DNA of 49,197 nucleotides from Streptomyces fildesensis (GTDB lineage: Bacteria; Actinomycetota; Actinomycetes; Streptomycetales; Streptomycetaceae), in NCBI RefSeq assembly GCF_016107395.1, contig NZ_JAAIKO010000052.1, forward strand, positions 1-49,197, given 5' to 3'. Positions 25,704 to 33,490 of the stretch are shown here, in pieces. Below the pieces are notes generated by a model that had not been told where the DNA came from, did not search any database, and saw only the letters and a list, made by a program, of their open reading frames with translations. Made by a program: the position numbers and the translations under genes. Every line of letters starts with the position of its first letter. Positions within the stretch are counted from its first letter, which is position 1.

Positions 25704-25915
25704 TGGCCTCTCAGGTCCACGGCTTGGCCGGCACGACCTGGTTCAAGTCCTCTTACAGCGGTGGCAGCGGTACAGAATGCGTCGAGGCCGCCTTCCTGGA
25801 TGACGGCGGCGCCGCCGTAAGGGACTCCAAGGATCCCGGCGGGCCCGTGCTTCGCTTCTCCGCCGGTGCCTGGACGGAGTTCATACGGTCGGTGCGCGAG
25901 GGCATCGTGGTGTAG
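25703..25915 (+). CDS. DUF397 small protein
   Basis: A 70-residue protein with the typical DUF397 sequence WFKSSYSGGSGTECVEAAFL, VRDSKDPGGPVLRFS and AWTEFI. It starts inside the stop of the XRE gene, so the pair is translationally coupled. DUF397 proteins act with the adjacent XRE/DUF5753 regulator, in a manner described as antitoxin-like or modulatory. Confidence 0.92.
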   Translation: MASQVHGLAGTTWFKSSYSGGSGTECVEAAFLDDGGAAVRDSKDPGGPVLRFSAGAWTEFIRSVREGIVV

Positions 25916-25990
25916 GGGGTGAACAGCCCGTAGGGGAACTCCCCTTCGTTAGGCAGGCGACGGGTGGGCACTGCGGGAGGACGGGGCTCG

Positions 25991-26791
25991 ATGGTGGCCA
26001 GGACAGGCGTGGCGGGGGCGCGAGTGCGGAGCGTGCGGCGGAAGCGGCCTGCCTGGGTGGAGTGGCCTCTGTTGGTTGGGGTGGCGCTGGTGCTGGCGCT
26101 GGGGATCAAGACGTTCTTCGTTCAGGCGTTCTCGATTCCCTCGGGGTCGATGGAAGACACCCTGCAGATTGGTGACCGGGTGCTCGTCGACAAGCTGACG
26201 CCGTGGTTCGGGGCCGAGCCCGAGCGGGGAGAGGTCGTGGTGTTCCACGACCCGGGGGACTGGCTGAAGGACCAGCCGGTGAAGCATCAGAATGCCGTGG
26301 AGCGGCAGACGCAGCGGGTGTTGAGCTTCATCGGGCTGATGCCGTCGGCCGATGAGAAGGATCTGATCAAGCGGGTGATCGCGGTGGGAGGCGACACCGT
26401 GGAGTGCAACGCCGGCGGGCCGGTGAAGGTGAACGGGGTGGCGTTGGACGAGCCGTACATCTTCCCCGGGGCGACGCCGTGCGGGGACGATCCGGTGGGA
26501 ACGGTGAAGGTGCCGCAGGGGATGTTGTGGGTCATGGGGGACCACCGCAACGGTTCGCAGGACTCGCGGTACCACCAGCAGCAGCGCGCTGGTGACGGTT
26601 TTGTTCCGGTCAAGAATGTGGTGGGGCGGGCGTTCGTGGTCGCCTGGCCGATGAACCGTTGGGCGACGCTGCCGGTGCCGGCCACGTTCAAGGGGCCGGG
26701 AGCTCTCGCGGCGGTCGCCACCGCGCCGCTGGCGTTCTGGGTGCGGCGGCGGCGCGTGGCCGAGGCGGCGGGCCGCATCGATCACCCGTAG
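25991..26791 (+). CDS. lepB: Signal peptidase I
   Basis: A 266-residue type I signal peptidase that removes Sec and Tat signal peptides on the outer face of the membrane. A basic N-terminus is followed by one membrane segment (PLLVGVALVLALGIKTFFVQAF). The nucleophile is Ser53 in IPSGSMEDTL and the general base is Lys127 in LIKRVIAVGGD. GDHRNGSQDSR is the conserved box E. A second hydrophobic stretch near the C-terminus precedes basic residues. The ATG at 25991 has GGAGGA nine bases upstream. It stands alone rather than in a sip gene cluster. Confidence 0.93.
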   Translation: MVARTGVAGARVRSVRRKRPAWVEWPLLVGVALVLALGIKTFFVQAFSIPSGSMEDTLQIGDRVLVDKLTPWFGAEPERGEVVVFHDPGDWLKDQPVKHQNAVERQTQRVLSFIGLMPSADEKDLIKRVIAVGGDTVECNAGGPVKVNGVALDEPYIFPGATPCGDDPVGTVKVPQGMLWVMGDHRNGSQDSRYHQQQRAGDGFVPVKNVVGRAFVVAWPMNRWATLPVPATFKGPGALAAVATAPLAFWVRRRRVAEAAGRIDHP

Positions 26792-26804
26792 GGGTGAACG
26801 GGAG

Positions 26805-26832
26805 TTTGAATGCTGGGAGTTGGCGCTACAGT
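26805..26832 (+). promoter_or_regulatory. Promoter of the winged-helix gene
   Basis: TTTGAA (26805-26810) and TACAGT (26827-26832) are 16 bases apart. An inverted repeat gtcacat/atgtgac (26835-26841 and 26855-26861) follows around the expected transcription start, where a repressor could bind. Confidence 0.5.
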
Positions 26833-26913
26833 GCGTCACATCACATAAACAAACATGTGACCCCGGCGGCGCGCCAACGCCCCGGGGTCCGGCACCAGGA
26901 GAAAGCCCTCCCC

Positions 26914-27777
26914 ATGCACATTCATCGTAGCGCGCACCGTCGCGCTTACACGGTCATCGACAATGCGGCGCTTCAGGACAACCGGCTGTCGTTCGCCGCG
27001 CGGGGCGTCCTCGGGTACCTGCTCTCCCGCTTCGACGGCGAGCGGATCGATGTACGCAAGCTGGCCACGCTGTGCAAGACAGGCCGACAGCAGGTCGCCA
27101 ACGCGCTCGACGAGCTGAAGACGTGCGGGTATTACGTCGTCGAGCGCGTACAGGACCCGGAGACGGGGCGCGTCACGACGCGGACGTCCATCCACGAGAA
27201 CCCGGAGAACCGGCAGAAGCCGCAGGTCGTTCCGGCAGCCAGGAAGCCGGACTCCGGGGATCCGGGAAATACCCCTACGGGGGAAAGTACGGGGGATGAA
27301 GTACCTCCCTCCCCGGAGACCCCGGAGACCCCGGCGGGCCAGGCAGCCCCGGCGGAGGTCGCGGACGCGGACGGTGCGCTGCTTCGGCGTATCGCGCGGA
27401 TCGAGCCGAGGCTGACGGTCGGAGTGGCGGAGGCGGGGCCCTTGCTGCCGTTGTTCGCGCAGTGGCGGGCGCGGGGCGTGCCGGATCGGGCACTGGCGCA
27501 GATGCTGACGACAGGGCTGCCGAAGCAGGTGTTCGCGCCCGCCGCCTTCCTGGCGGCGCGGCTGGTCCGGAAGCTACTGCCGGATGTGAGGGCGGCCGAG
27601 CCCGGGCCTGGGCGTCGCGAGTGCGATGAGTGCGGACGGCCGTTGGCGGTCGGCGCGAACGGGTGCTCGTCGTGTACGCGGCAGGAGCGGAAACGTACGC
27701 TGGAGGGCCCGGCGCCGTCCGTCGCGCGGGACGGACGGGCGCGGGTACGGGCCGCGCTGTCCGCGGCGATGGCTTGA
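26914..27777 (+). CDS. Winged-helix (replication-initiator-like) protein with C-terminal zinc motif
   Basis: A 287-residue protein. Residues 1-75 form a winged-helix domain (FAARGVLGYLLSRFDGERIDVRKLATLCKTGRQQVANALDELKTCGY, read here in parts) of the kind found in many Streptomyces DNA-binding proteins related to plasmid RepA/DnaD. A Pro/Glu-rich linker follows, then a helical domain (LLPLFAQWRARGVPDRALAQML) and a zinc-ribbon-like CDECGRPL...CSSC. The ATG at 26914 has AGGAG 13 bases upstream. The role is not established. Confidence 0.75.
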   Translation: MHIHRSAHRRAYTVIDNAALQDNRLSFAARGVLGYLLSRFDGERIDVRKLATLCKTGRQQVANALDELKTCGYYVVERVQDPETGRVTTRTSIHENPENRQKPQVVPAARKPDSGDPGNTPTGESTGDEVPPSPETPETPAGQAAPAEVADADGALLRRIARIEPRLTVGVAEAGPLLPLFAQWRARGVPDRALAQMLTTGLPKQVFAPAAFLAARLVRKLLPDVRAAEPGPGRRECDECGRPLAVGANGCSSCTRQERKRTLEGPAPSVARDGRARVRAALSAAMA

Positions 27778-28409
27778 CCCGGGCTCAACCCGCCGGTGGC
27801 GAGTCGCGGGCGAACCGGTCGGTCAGCGGACCGCAGCCGCCGCTCTACGGTCCGCTGCCAGTCGGCCTGGACGACCGAAGCCAGTACGGCGCGCAGCCCG
27901 GTGGCCGTGCCGGTCCAGTACGCGGCAGCGTCAGCGGCGGCACGCGGAGCGCGTACAGAGGGGATGCCGTCAAGGTACGTACCACCCGGCCAGCGCCGGG
28001 TGCGGACGATCCGTACGTACGAGGCGCCCGCGATCCGGCGGGTGTTCTCGACCAGGACGGAGACGGCGGCGTGCCGCCCCGCCGTCTCCGGCACAGCGGC
28101 GGGGATCCCGTGGAGGGCGAGGGCCGCGCGGCCGGTGAGCAGGGCCGTTGGCGGGCGGCGGTTCTCGTCACCCCGCGCCGACGCATACAGAACCGCGGCC
28201 AGCAGTCGCTGGTGCGGGTCGGCTGCTCCGGTCTGGAGAAGGTGGACGTGTGGAAGGATCCGCTGCCACGGGCCGTCGGCGCGGCTGCGCTTGGACGCGG
28301 TGGTCCCGGATACGCCCACCGTAGCCAGTTGGCACAGGGTGGCGAGGTTTCGCTGACGGCGGGCGAGGGCGCGGAGGGCGGCTGCGTCGCAGGAGCTGGG
28401 ATTCGGCAT
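27778..28409 (-). pseudogene. AbiEi/DUF559-like hypothetical protein, apparently 3'-truncated
   Basis: From the ATG at 28409 the frame reads ALARRQRNLATLCQLATVGV, DGPWQRILPHVHLLQTGA, RRPPTALLTGRAALALHGI and VSVLVENTRRIAGASYVRIV. This is the pattern of streptomycete proteins related to the AbiEi antitoxin family. No stop codon appears before the 3' end of the convergent winged-helix gene at 27777, and the frame runs on antisense through it. The family's own C-terminus (a DUF559-like part) is not recognisable. I therefore treat it as cut off. The weak ribosome site also argues against activity. Confidence 0.5.
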
Positions 28410-28615
28410 GCGGGCGGCGTACCCCGAGCCTACGTTTCTCCTGCGGCCAGCGCTCCGCCTGCAGCGCAATGGTGACAACTTCGCGGAGTTTCCCGGTCCG
28501 TCACGGACCTTTTTGCTCCACGGCCCCCTACGGCGGCGCCAGGGATGACAACTACGATGCAACTTCACGTCACACGAGGTGCGAGCGTGCAAGCGGAGGA
28601 TGGGGGCGGTCGGTC

Positions 28616-28981
28616 GTGGGCTGGTACGTGTGGGCCATTGCGTGGGTCGTCCTGTCGGGCGGTGGCTGGTGGGGCAATCGGTTCCGGCACGCCATGCGCA
28701 CCCGGCATGAGCGGAAGGTCGAGCTGATCTCCGCGGAGGGCGAGAAGCAGCGCGCGCTGCAGGCGGCGAACCGGCCGCCGGAGGCGATCTGCGGCTGCAC
28801 GCACCATCTGGCCAAGCACGACAAGCAGGGCAAGTGCCACGAAGTGGTCCAGACGCCGACCGCGTGGGATGCCGAGAAGAAGCCCGTCTCGTACGAGGCC
28901 CGGCCGTGCAACTGCCAGCAGTACATCGGTCCGCGGCCCCTGGAGACGCTCTACGCGGAGGACATCGTCGACCTGTCATAG
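28616..28981 (+). CDS. Small membrane protein with Cys/His-rich cytoplasmic domain
   Basis: A 121-residue protein from the GTG at 28616, with GGAGG about 15 bases upstream. One membrane helix (VWAIAWVVLSGGGWWG) is followed by a charged linker (RTRHERKVELISAEGEKQRALQ). A conserved Cys/His block follows (ICGCTHHLAKHDKQGKC and RPCNCQQYIGP), which probably binds zinc. I recall similar proteins across streptomycetes, always without known function. Confidence 0.7.
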   Translation: MGWYVWAIAWVVLSGGGWWGNRFRHAMRTRHERKVELISAEGEKQRALQAANRPPEAICGCTHHLAKHDKQGKCHEVVQTPTAWDAEKKPVSYEARPCNCQQYIGPRPLETLYAEDIVDLS

Positions 28982-28993
28982 GCCCGAGAGTTC

Positions 28994-29016
28994 GTCGGAC
29001 GGTCGGACGGTCGGAC
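28994..29016. repeat. Short octamer repeat gtcggacg, about three copies
   Basis: Units at 28994-29001, 29002-29009 and 29010-29016 share the gt(c/t)ggac core with the longer array 50 bases away. Confidence 0.75.
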
Positions 29017-29065
29017 ATGCCGACGGCCCTGGAGCGGGGGGTCACCACGGCCGTCAGGGTTTGCG

Positions 29066-29193
29066 GTTGGACTGTTGGACTGTTGGACTGTTGGACTGTT
29101 GGACCGTTGGACCGTTGGACCGTTGGACCGTTGGGCGGTTGGACTGTTGGGCGGTTGGACTGTTGGGCGGCTGGACCGTTGGGCGGTTGGGCC
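29066..29193. repeat. Octanucleotide tandem array, 16 copies
   Basis: Sixteen contiguous 8-bp units of consensus gttggact/gttggacc/gttgggcg fill 29066-29193. The order of variants is four gttggact, four gttggacc, then alternating gttgggcg with gttggact or a gctggacc variant. Because 8 is not a multiple of 3, no frame gives a uniform peptide, so it is non-coding. It separates the convergent ends of the genes at 28981 and 29218. Confidence 0.95.
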
Positions 29194-29217
29194 AGTCCGC
29201 GCTGCCGGCGCCTTCGG

Positions 29218-30237
29218 TCAGACGTCGATGCCGCGGGCGCGCAGCCACGGCATCGGGTCGATCGGGTCGCCCGCTCCCGGGCGGACCTCGATGTGGAGGT
29301 GCGGCCCGGTGACGTTGCCGGTGGCGCCGACCCGGCCGATGGTCTCGCCCGTGGTGACCTTGCCCGAGGTCTGCACCATGGAGGAGAGGTGGCAGTACCA
29401 GATCTCGGTGCCGTCATCGAGGGTCAGGATGATGCGGTAGCCGTACGAGCCCGCCCAGGCGGCCGAGGTGATGGTGCCGCTGTGGATCGCGGACACCGGC
29501 GTACCGGTGGGCGCCGCGAAGTCCTGGCCGGTGTGGGTGTTGGCCCAGAGGGAGCTGGACTCCCCGAAGCTCGCGGTGAGCGAGTACGAGGCGACCGGCT
29601 TGGTGTACGAGGCCGCGAGTGCGGCGAGGCGGGCAGCCTCGGCCTTCGCGGCGGCGACCTCCGCGGCCTTCTTCTTGGCGGCGACCTCCGCCTTCGCCGC
29701 GGCGGCCGTGTCCCGCACCTTCTGCGCGGCGGCCTCCTTGGCGGCCGTTGCCGCCGCCTGTCCGGCGGCCGCGTCGCGCACCGCCTGGTCCGCCGCGTCG
29801 CGCTGCTGGGCGACGTGTTCGAGGATGCGGGTGCGGAGCGCCTCGCCGGCGTCCGTCGCCCATGAGGTCGTGGCCGCTCCGGGCGCGGCGGTGGATGCCG
29901 TGGCCACCGGGGCGTCGTCCGCGCCCACGAGGGTGCTGATCCCCGGCATCTCGGAGAGCTTCGGAAGGTCCGGCGCGTCCGGCAGCCCGGAAAGGTCCGG
30001 GAGCGAGATCGGCACCGGCGACTTGTCGGCGGCCGCCGCCATTCCGCCCGCGCCCATCGCGGCCACGGCCGCGACGCTCAATACGGTCGAACCACGGGCT
30101 ATGGAACGCGGCTTGGGGAGCCGGTGCTTGTTGCCCCTATCCGGGGCGACGGACTCCGCGGTGGGGTTCCATTCGTCCCATTCCCCGGCTTCCGGAGCCT
30201 CGGGTGATGGGGCGTAGGCAGACTGGTTCGACGCCAC
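29218..30237 (-). CDS. M23 (LytM) cell-wall peptidase
   Basis: A 339-residue secreted or membrane-anchored endopeptidase that cuts peptidoglycan cross-bridges. It starts at the GTG at 30237 with AAAGGAGA upstream. After a cytoplasmic tail comes a hydrophobic segment (GSTVLSVAAVAAMGAGGMAAA), then an Ala/Lys-rich coiled coil (VRDTAAAAKAEVAAKKKAAEV). The M23 domain follows: NTHTGQDFAAPTGTP supplies the His and Asp zinc ligands and GPHLHIEVRPG the HxH. A c-di-AMP riboswitch precedes it, linking expression to wall stress and osmotic state, as for rpf-type hydrolases in streptomycetes. Confidence 0.93.
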   Translation of the reverse strand: MASNQSAYAPSPEAPEAGEWDEWNPTAESVAPDRGNKHRLPKPRSIARGSTVLSVAAVAAMGAGGMAAAADKSPVPISLPDLSGLPDAPDLPKLSEMPGISTLVGADDAPVATASTAAPGAATTSWATDAGEALRTRILEHVAQQRDAADQAVRDAAAGQAAATAAKEAAAQKVRDTAAAAKAEVAAKKKAAEVAAAKAEAARLAALAASYTKPVASYSLTASFGESSSLWANTHTGQDFAAPTGTPVSAIHSGTITSAAWAGSYGYRIILTLDDGTEIWYCHLSSMVQTSGKVTTGETIGRVGATGNVTGPHLHIEVRPGAGDPIDPMPWLRARGIDV

Positions 30238-30261
30238 GGGTGGCGCTCTCCTTTCCTTCCT

Positions 30262-30380
30262 TCTCGCCTACCGGGTTAGCTGACGGGTTCGGAGCAGGAA
30301 GGTCTCCTACGGGCCAAAGTGCAGCCCGATTCACCCCAATGAGTGGGTCCCCGGTTCCCGCGGACGGGATTCGGCAAGCG
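30262..30380 (-). promoter_or_regulatory. c-di-AMP (ydaO-type) riboswitch
   Basis: The minus-strand leader contains the ydaO hallmarks GGGGACCCACTCATTGGGG with TGAATCGGGC and, nearer the gene, CCGTCAGCTAACCCGGTAGG followed by GAGAAGGAAGGAAAGGAG. In streptomycetes this class controls cell-wall hydrolases and turns them off at high c-di-AMP. The limits are approximate because I could not fold it. Confidence 0.85.
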
Positions 30381-30428
30381 CACGGTGCCGCCTCAACGGC
30401 GGCAGTGACGACCGCGCTGCGTTATCGA

Positions 30429-30457
30429 ACGGTAATTGAGCCGGGGGTCTTTTCCAA
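30429..30457 (-). promoter_or_regulatory. Promoter upstream of the riboswitch
   Basis: On the minus strand TTGGAA (complement of 30452-30457) and TACCGT (30429-30434) are separated by 17 bases. Transcription would begin about 50 bases before the riboswitch. Confidence 0.5.
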
Positions 30458-30606
30458 GCCGAAAGGAGGAGTTGGCAGTGGCGACTAATCGGGCGGACGG
30501 GATGCTATCGGACGAAGAGGGGTGATCGGAGTGATACGACGGTGATGTGAGCGTGTGTCAGTTGTTATGCGGAGTGGGGTGGACCCACTACGGAACGTGA
30601 TGAACG

Positions 30607-30644
30607 ACGAGACCCCGGCCGGAGGATTCCGGCCGGGGTCTCGT
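30607..30644. terminator. Strong hairpin terminator
   Basis: A perfect 17-bp stem (30607-30623 with 30628-30644) with loop ggat lies just after the stop of the LAHTG protein gene. It lacks a long U run, as is common in Streptomyces. Confidence 0.75.
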
Positions 30645-30669
30645 CATACGGGGGCGTCACACCGGAGCG

Positions 30670-31902
30670 TCAGCCCTGCTGGCGCCGACGGCGGAGGCCG
30701 ATGAAGGCCATGGCCGCGCCCAGGGCGACCAGGGCGCCCGCGCCGGCGACGAGGGTGCCGTTGCTGCCGTTGGCACCGGTGTGCGCGAGGGAGGCCTTGG
30801 TGTTGACGACGGGCGCGTCCGTGGCGGCCGGGGCCGACGGGGCGGGGCTGTTCGTGGTCGAGGACGGCGACGGGGTCGGGGTGGCCGACGGGGTGCCGGT
30901 CGGAGTGGTGACCGGGGCCGTGGGGAGAACGGTGATCTTCTCGTCGGTCTCGGCGATGATGCTGGTGTTGCCGCTGCTCAGCCCGGTCTGGGCGTTCAGC
31001 TCGAGGACCTTGGCCGTCTTGGGGGCTTTGCCCGCGGGCAGCGTGAACATGAGCTTGTAGTGGTACGTCCCCTCGGCGAAGCCGGTGGGGATGTCGGGCA
31101 GCAGCCACGTGTTGACGTGGTCCGGAGCCGCGACCTCGACCCAGCGGCCTTCGAGCCACACGAACAGGTCCAGCGCCGGGTCGCCGCCGGCGCCGAACGC
31201 GGTGAGCTGGGTGCGCAGAGGCTTGCTGAAGTGACCGCCCGCCTCGTTGACGACATCGAGCGAGAACACCGCCGACTTCGCGGCCGACACCTTGGTGGCG
31301 CCGCCGAAGTGATCCTTGATCGTGCCGATCCTGATCGAGGGGCTGGCCTGGAAGGAGATCGACGGGATCGAGTGCGAGGGATTGTCCTCGTAGTTGCCGG
31401 TGTCGAAGGTCAGGGTGAGATTTCCGTCGTTGGCGGGGAAGTCGGCATTGAGCCCGACAGTGATCTTCCAGGTGTAGGTGGTGTTGGCCGGGATCGAGAA
31501 GGGGGCGGACTTCGTGCCGTGCGGGTGGAGGTGCACCACCATCGCCATGTCCTGGCGCCCCACCTCGATGTCCGTGGCCGGCGCCGAGACCGGCACGACC
31601 GCGAGCTTCACCTCGGAGCCGTCGAGCGGGCTCGCGCCGCTGGGGATGCCGAAGACGTTCGCGTTGAACTCGACAGCCTTGTCGTTGTTGTTCGTCGCAC
31701 TGACCGTGTAGGACTCGGTCGCCCCTCCCCGGGCGAGCGGGCCGGCCGGCGAAGGGGTGCCGAACTCGATGTGCAGCGGCTTGGTGGCCGGGGCGTCGGC
31801 GTACGCGGCGGCCGGCATGAGCGCGGTACCGCAGACGGCGGCCACGGCGACAGCAGCGGCGGCGGCGAGGCGTGGACGGCGCGACAAGGTGCGAGCAGAC
31901 AT
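30670..31902 (-). CDS. Sortase-anchored (LAHTG) cell-wall surface protein
   Basis: A 410-residue secreted protein starting at the ATG at 31902, with GGGGGGAT upstream. A Sec signal peptide (LAAAAAVAVAAVCGTALMPAAAYADA) is followed by beta-rich domains (ESYTVSATNNNDKAVEFNAN, NTTYTWKITVGLNADFPAND). A Thr/Pro/Ser-rich wall-spanning stretch (TPTGTPSATPTPSPSS) comes next. The end has the sorting signal LAHTG, a hydrophobic helix and RRRRQQG. LAxTG is the class E sortase motif used by streptomycetes, so it is covalently attached to peptidoglycan. The ligand is unknown. No sortase gene is nearby. Confidence 0.88.
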   Translation of the reverse strand: MSARTLSRRPRLAAAAAVAVAAVCGTALMPAAAYADAPATKPLHIEFGTPSPAGPLARGGATESYTVSATNNNDKAVEFNANVFGIPSGASPLDGSEVKLAVVPVSAPATDIEVGRQDMAMVVHLHPHGTKSAPFSIPANTTYTWKITVGLNADFPANDGNLTLTFDTGNYEDNPSHSIPSISFQASPSIRIGTIKDHFGGATKVSAAKSAVFSLDVVNEAGGHFSKPLRTQLTAFGAGGDPALDLFVWLEGRWVEVAAPDHVNTWLLPDIPTGFAEGTYHYKLMFTLPAGKAPKTAKVLELNAQTGLSSGNTSIIAETDEKITVLPTAPVTTPTGTPSATPTPSPSSTTNSPAPSAPAATDAPVVNTKASLAHTGANGSNGTLVAGAGALVALGAAMAFIGLRRRRQQG

Positions 31903-32201
31903 GGTGATCCCCCCAGGGAACGTGAACGTGGATGGTGGAGCTGGATTCTGCGCCCCGCGCGGCGTTCCGTTCAGCGTTCCTGCTCGGTCCCTGCGGCTTG
32001 CGGTAGGGAGATCGTCACACGCGACCGATCCCTGGATCATGCGGGAAGCGTCACCTCCGTGTAACAGCGGAAAGCAGTGGTCCAGGACGTGCCGGGAACG
32101 ATGGCGGAACGGCCTCGGAAGGGCACGTCGGCGTACTCTTCACCGGTCTGGACCACTGCCAATTCCCCTGCCCCTTGGCAGCGTTCGCGCGCGGGGCCCA
32201 C
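31903..32201. other. Divergent control region without a gene
   Basis: The space between the surface-protein gene (minus) and the amidase (plus) has no credible coding frame. No clear sigma70-type promoter pair stands out. Confidence 0.4.
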
Positions 32202-32250
32202 GATGGTCACGCCCCACCCGATGGTCACGCCCCACCCGATGGTCATGCAC
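32202..32250. repeat. 18-bp direct repeats before the amidase gene
   Basis: gatggtcacgccccaccc occurs at 32202-32219 and 32220-32237 and partly at 32238-32250. The end is about 30 bases upstream of the start at 32283, so the repeats could affect translation or bind a regulator. Confidence 0.75.
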
Positions 32251-32282
32251 CCGACCTCACCATGACGTCCCAGGGAGCCTCC

Positions 32283-32924
32283 ATGGACCGCAGGCCCGGC
32301 ACCTCCAGCACGCCCGGCAGCGCCGGCACGCCCGGCAGCCCCGCGACCTCCCGGCGCGCCCTGCTGCGCGGCGGCCTCGCCCTCGGCGCCGTGGCGGCAG
32401 CAGGCCTCGTCGGCTCGAAGCATGCCGACGCCGCGACCGTCGATTACCCGTCGGCCGTCTGGTCCCCCGCGAGCACGAGCAACTACACGGCGTCGAACCG
32501 GATCACGAGCTACCCGGTCAACCTGGTGGTCATCCACGTCACGCAGGAGACCTACGCCGACACCATCCGGGTCTTCCAGGACCCGGCGCACGCGGCGAGC
32601 GCGCATTACGTCGTCAAGTCGTCGGACGGATCGATCGGGCAGTGCGTGCGCGAGCACGACATCGCCTGGCACGCGGGCAACTGGGACTACAACACGCGCA
32701 GCATCGGCATCGAGCACGAGGGGTGGGTGGACCAGCCGGCGTACTTCACGGCCGCGATGTACCACTCCTCCGCCGCGCTCACCGCCGCGATCTGCGACAA
32801 GTACGGCATCCCCAAGGACCGCAACCACATCATCGGCCACGTCCAGGTCCCGGGCACCGACCACACCGACCCCGGGCCCAACTGGGACTGGGTGCGGTAC
32901 ATCCGGCTCGTCAACGGGGTCTGA
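32283..32924 (+). CDS. Tat-exported N-acetylmuramoyl-L-alanine amidase
   Basis: A 213-residue amidase_2 (PGRP-like) enzyme that cleaves the bond between muramic acid and L-Ala. The ATG at 32283 has GGGAG five bases upstream. The N-terminus carries a Tat signal (TSRRALLRGGLALGAVAAAGL). Catalytic-domain landmarks are NLVVIHVTQE (first zinc His), GQCVREHDIAWHAGNWDYN, SIGIEHEGW and NHIIGHVQVPGTDHTDPGPN (second His and the Asp/Cys-equivalent ligand). It sits among several cell-wall genes and just before the exopolysaccharide locus. Confidence 0.92.
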   Translation: MDRRPGTSSTPGSAGTPGSPATSRRALLRGGLALGAVAAAGLVGSKHADAATVDYPSAVWSPASTSNYTASNRITSYPVNLVVIHVTQETYADTIRVFQDPAHAASAHYVVKSSDGSIGQCVREHDIAWHAGNWDYNTRSIGIEHEGWVDQPAYFTAAMYHSSAALTAAICDKYGIPKDRNHIIGHVQVPGTDHTDPGPNWDWVRYIRLVNGV

Positions 32925-32959
32925 CGCCCCGAAGCGCAGCGCAGCGAACCCGTACCCGA

Positions 32960-32993
32960 ACCCCGCACCCCGCACCCCGCACCCCGCACCCGC
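32960..32993. repeat. Heptamer repeat accccgc, about 4.5 copies
   Basis: Units start at 32960, 32967, 32974 and 32981, followed by a shortened copy, directly after the amidase gene. Confidence 0.8.
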
Positions 32994-33162
32994 AATCGCG
33001 ATTCGGCGCCGCGCCCTAAACTCCGTCCAGAACTCCGCCGCCCCCCGCTGTTACGAAATCAGAACACAGCGGAGACAAATCCTGGACAGTAACTTATCCC
33101 TGAATTCCCGCCGCCTCCCGGCGCGCACATTTATGCATCCCGATACCCCCGACCTCGGGATA

Positions 33163-33190
33163 TTGCTTTAACATTTCCGCTGATTACTAT
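33163..33190 (+). promoter_or_regulatory. Promoter of the exopolysaccharide locus
   Basis: TTGCTT (33163-33168) and TACTAT (33185-33190) are 16 bases apart within an unusually AT-rich stretch. The leader to the first gene would be about 290 bases. No other gene lies in 32925-33490. Confidence 0.55.
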
Positions 33191-33490
33191 TCGCTCACAC
33201 GTACGTCAACCAGCGGAAACCCATCCCCCATCCGGTTCGCTCCCGCCCCACCAGCTGCCCCGAGAGCCAAGAACCCGCTTTCGGAAATGAACAATGCTGT
33301 GCCTTTTTCACCGCCTTCACGATTCCCCTCCACAAACCCTGCCCTTTGCTCCACGATGTGACACGGGCGACCTCAAGACGGGGAGATCTGACGGTCGCAC
33401 CTATCCCACTGCAACCCAGTTCATTGGAATAGGGAGGGCCGGGGGCGCCTGAGAGGGCTGCCTTGGCGTGCCCTCCCGGGGGAGGAATCC

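Noticed and set aside
29066..29193. CRISPR array
   Set aside because: Units are contiguous 8-mers without spacers, so this is a simple tandem repeat.
27132..29417. 761-codon minus-strand frame spanning several genes
   Set aside because: It crosses three independent coding regions and the octamer repeat. Only the AbiEi-like part at 27778-28409 has recognisable protein sequence.
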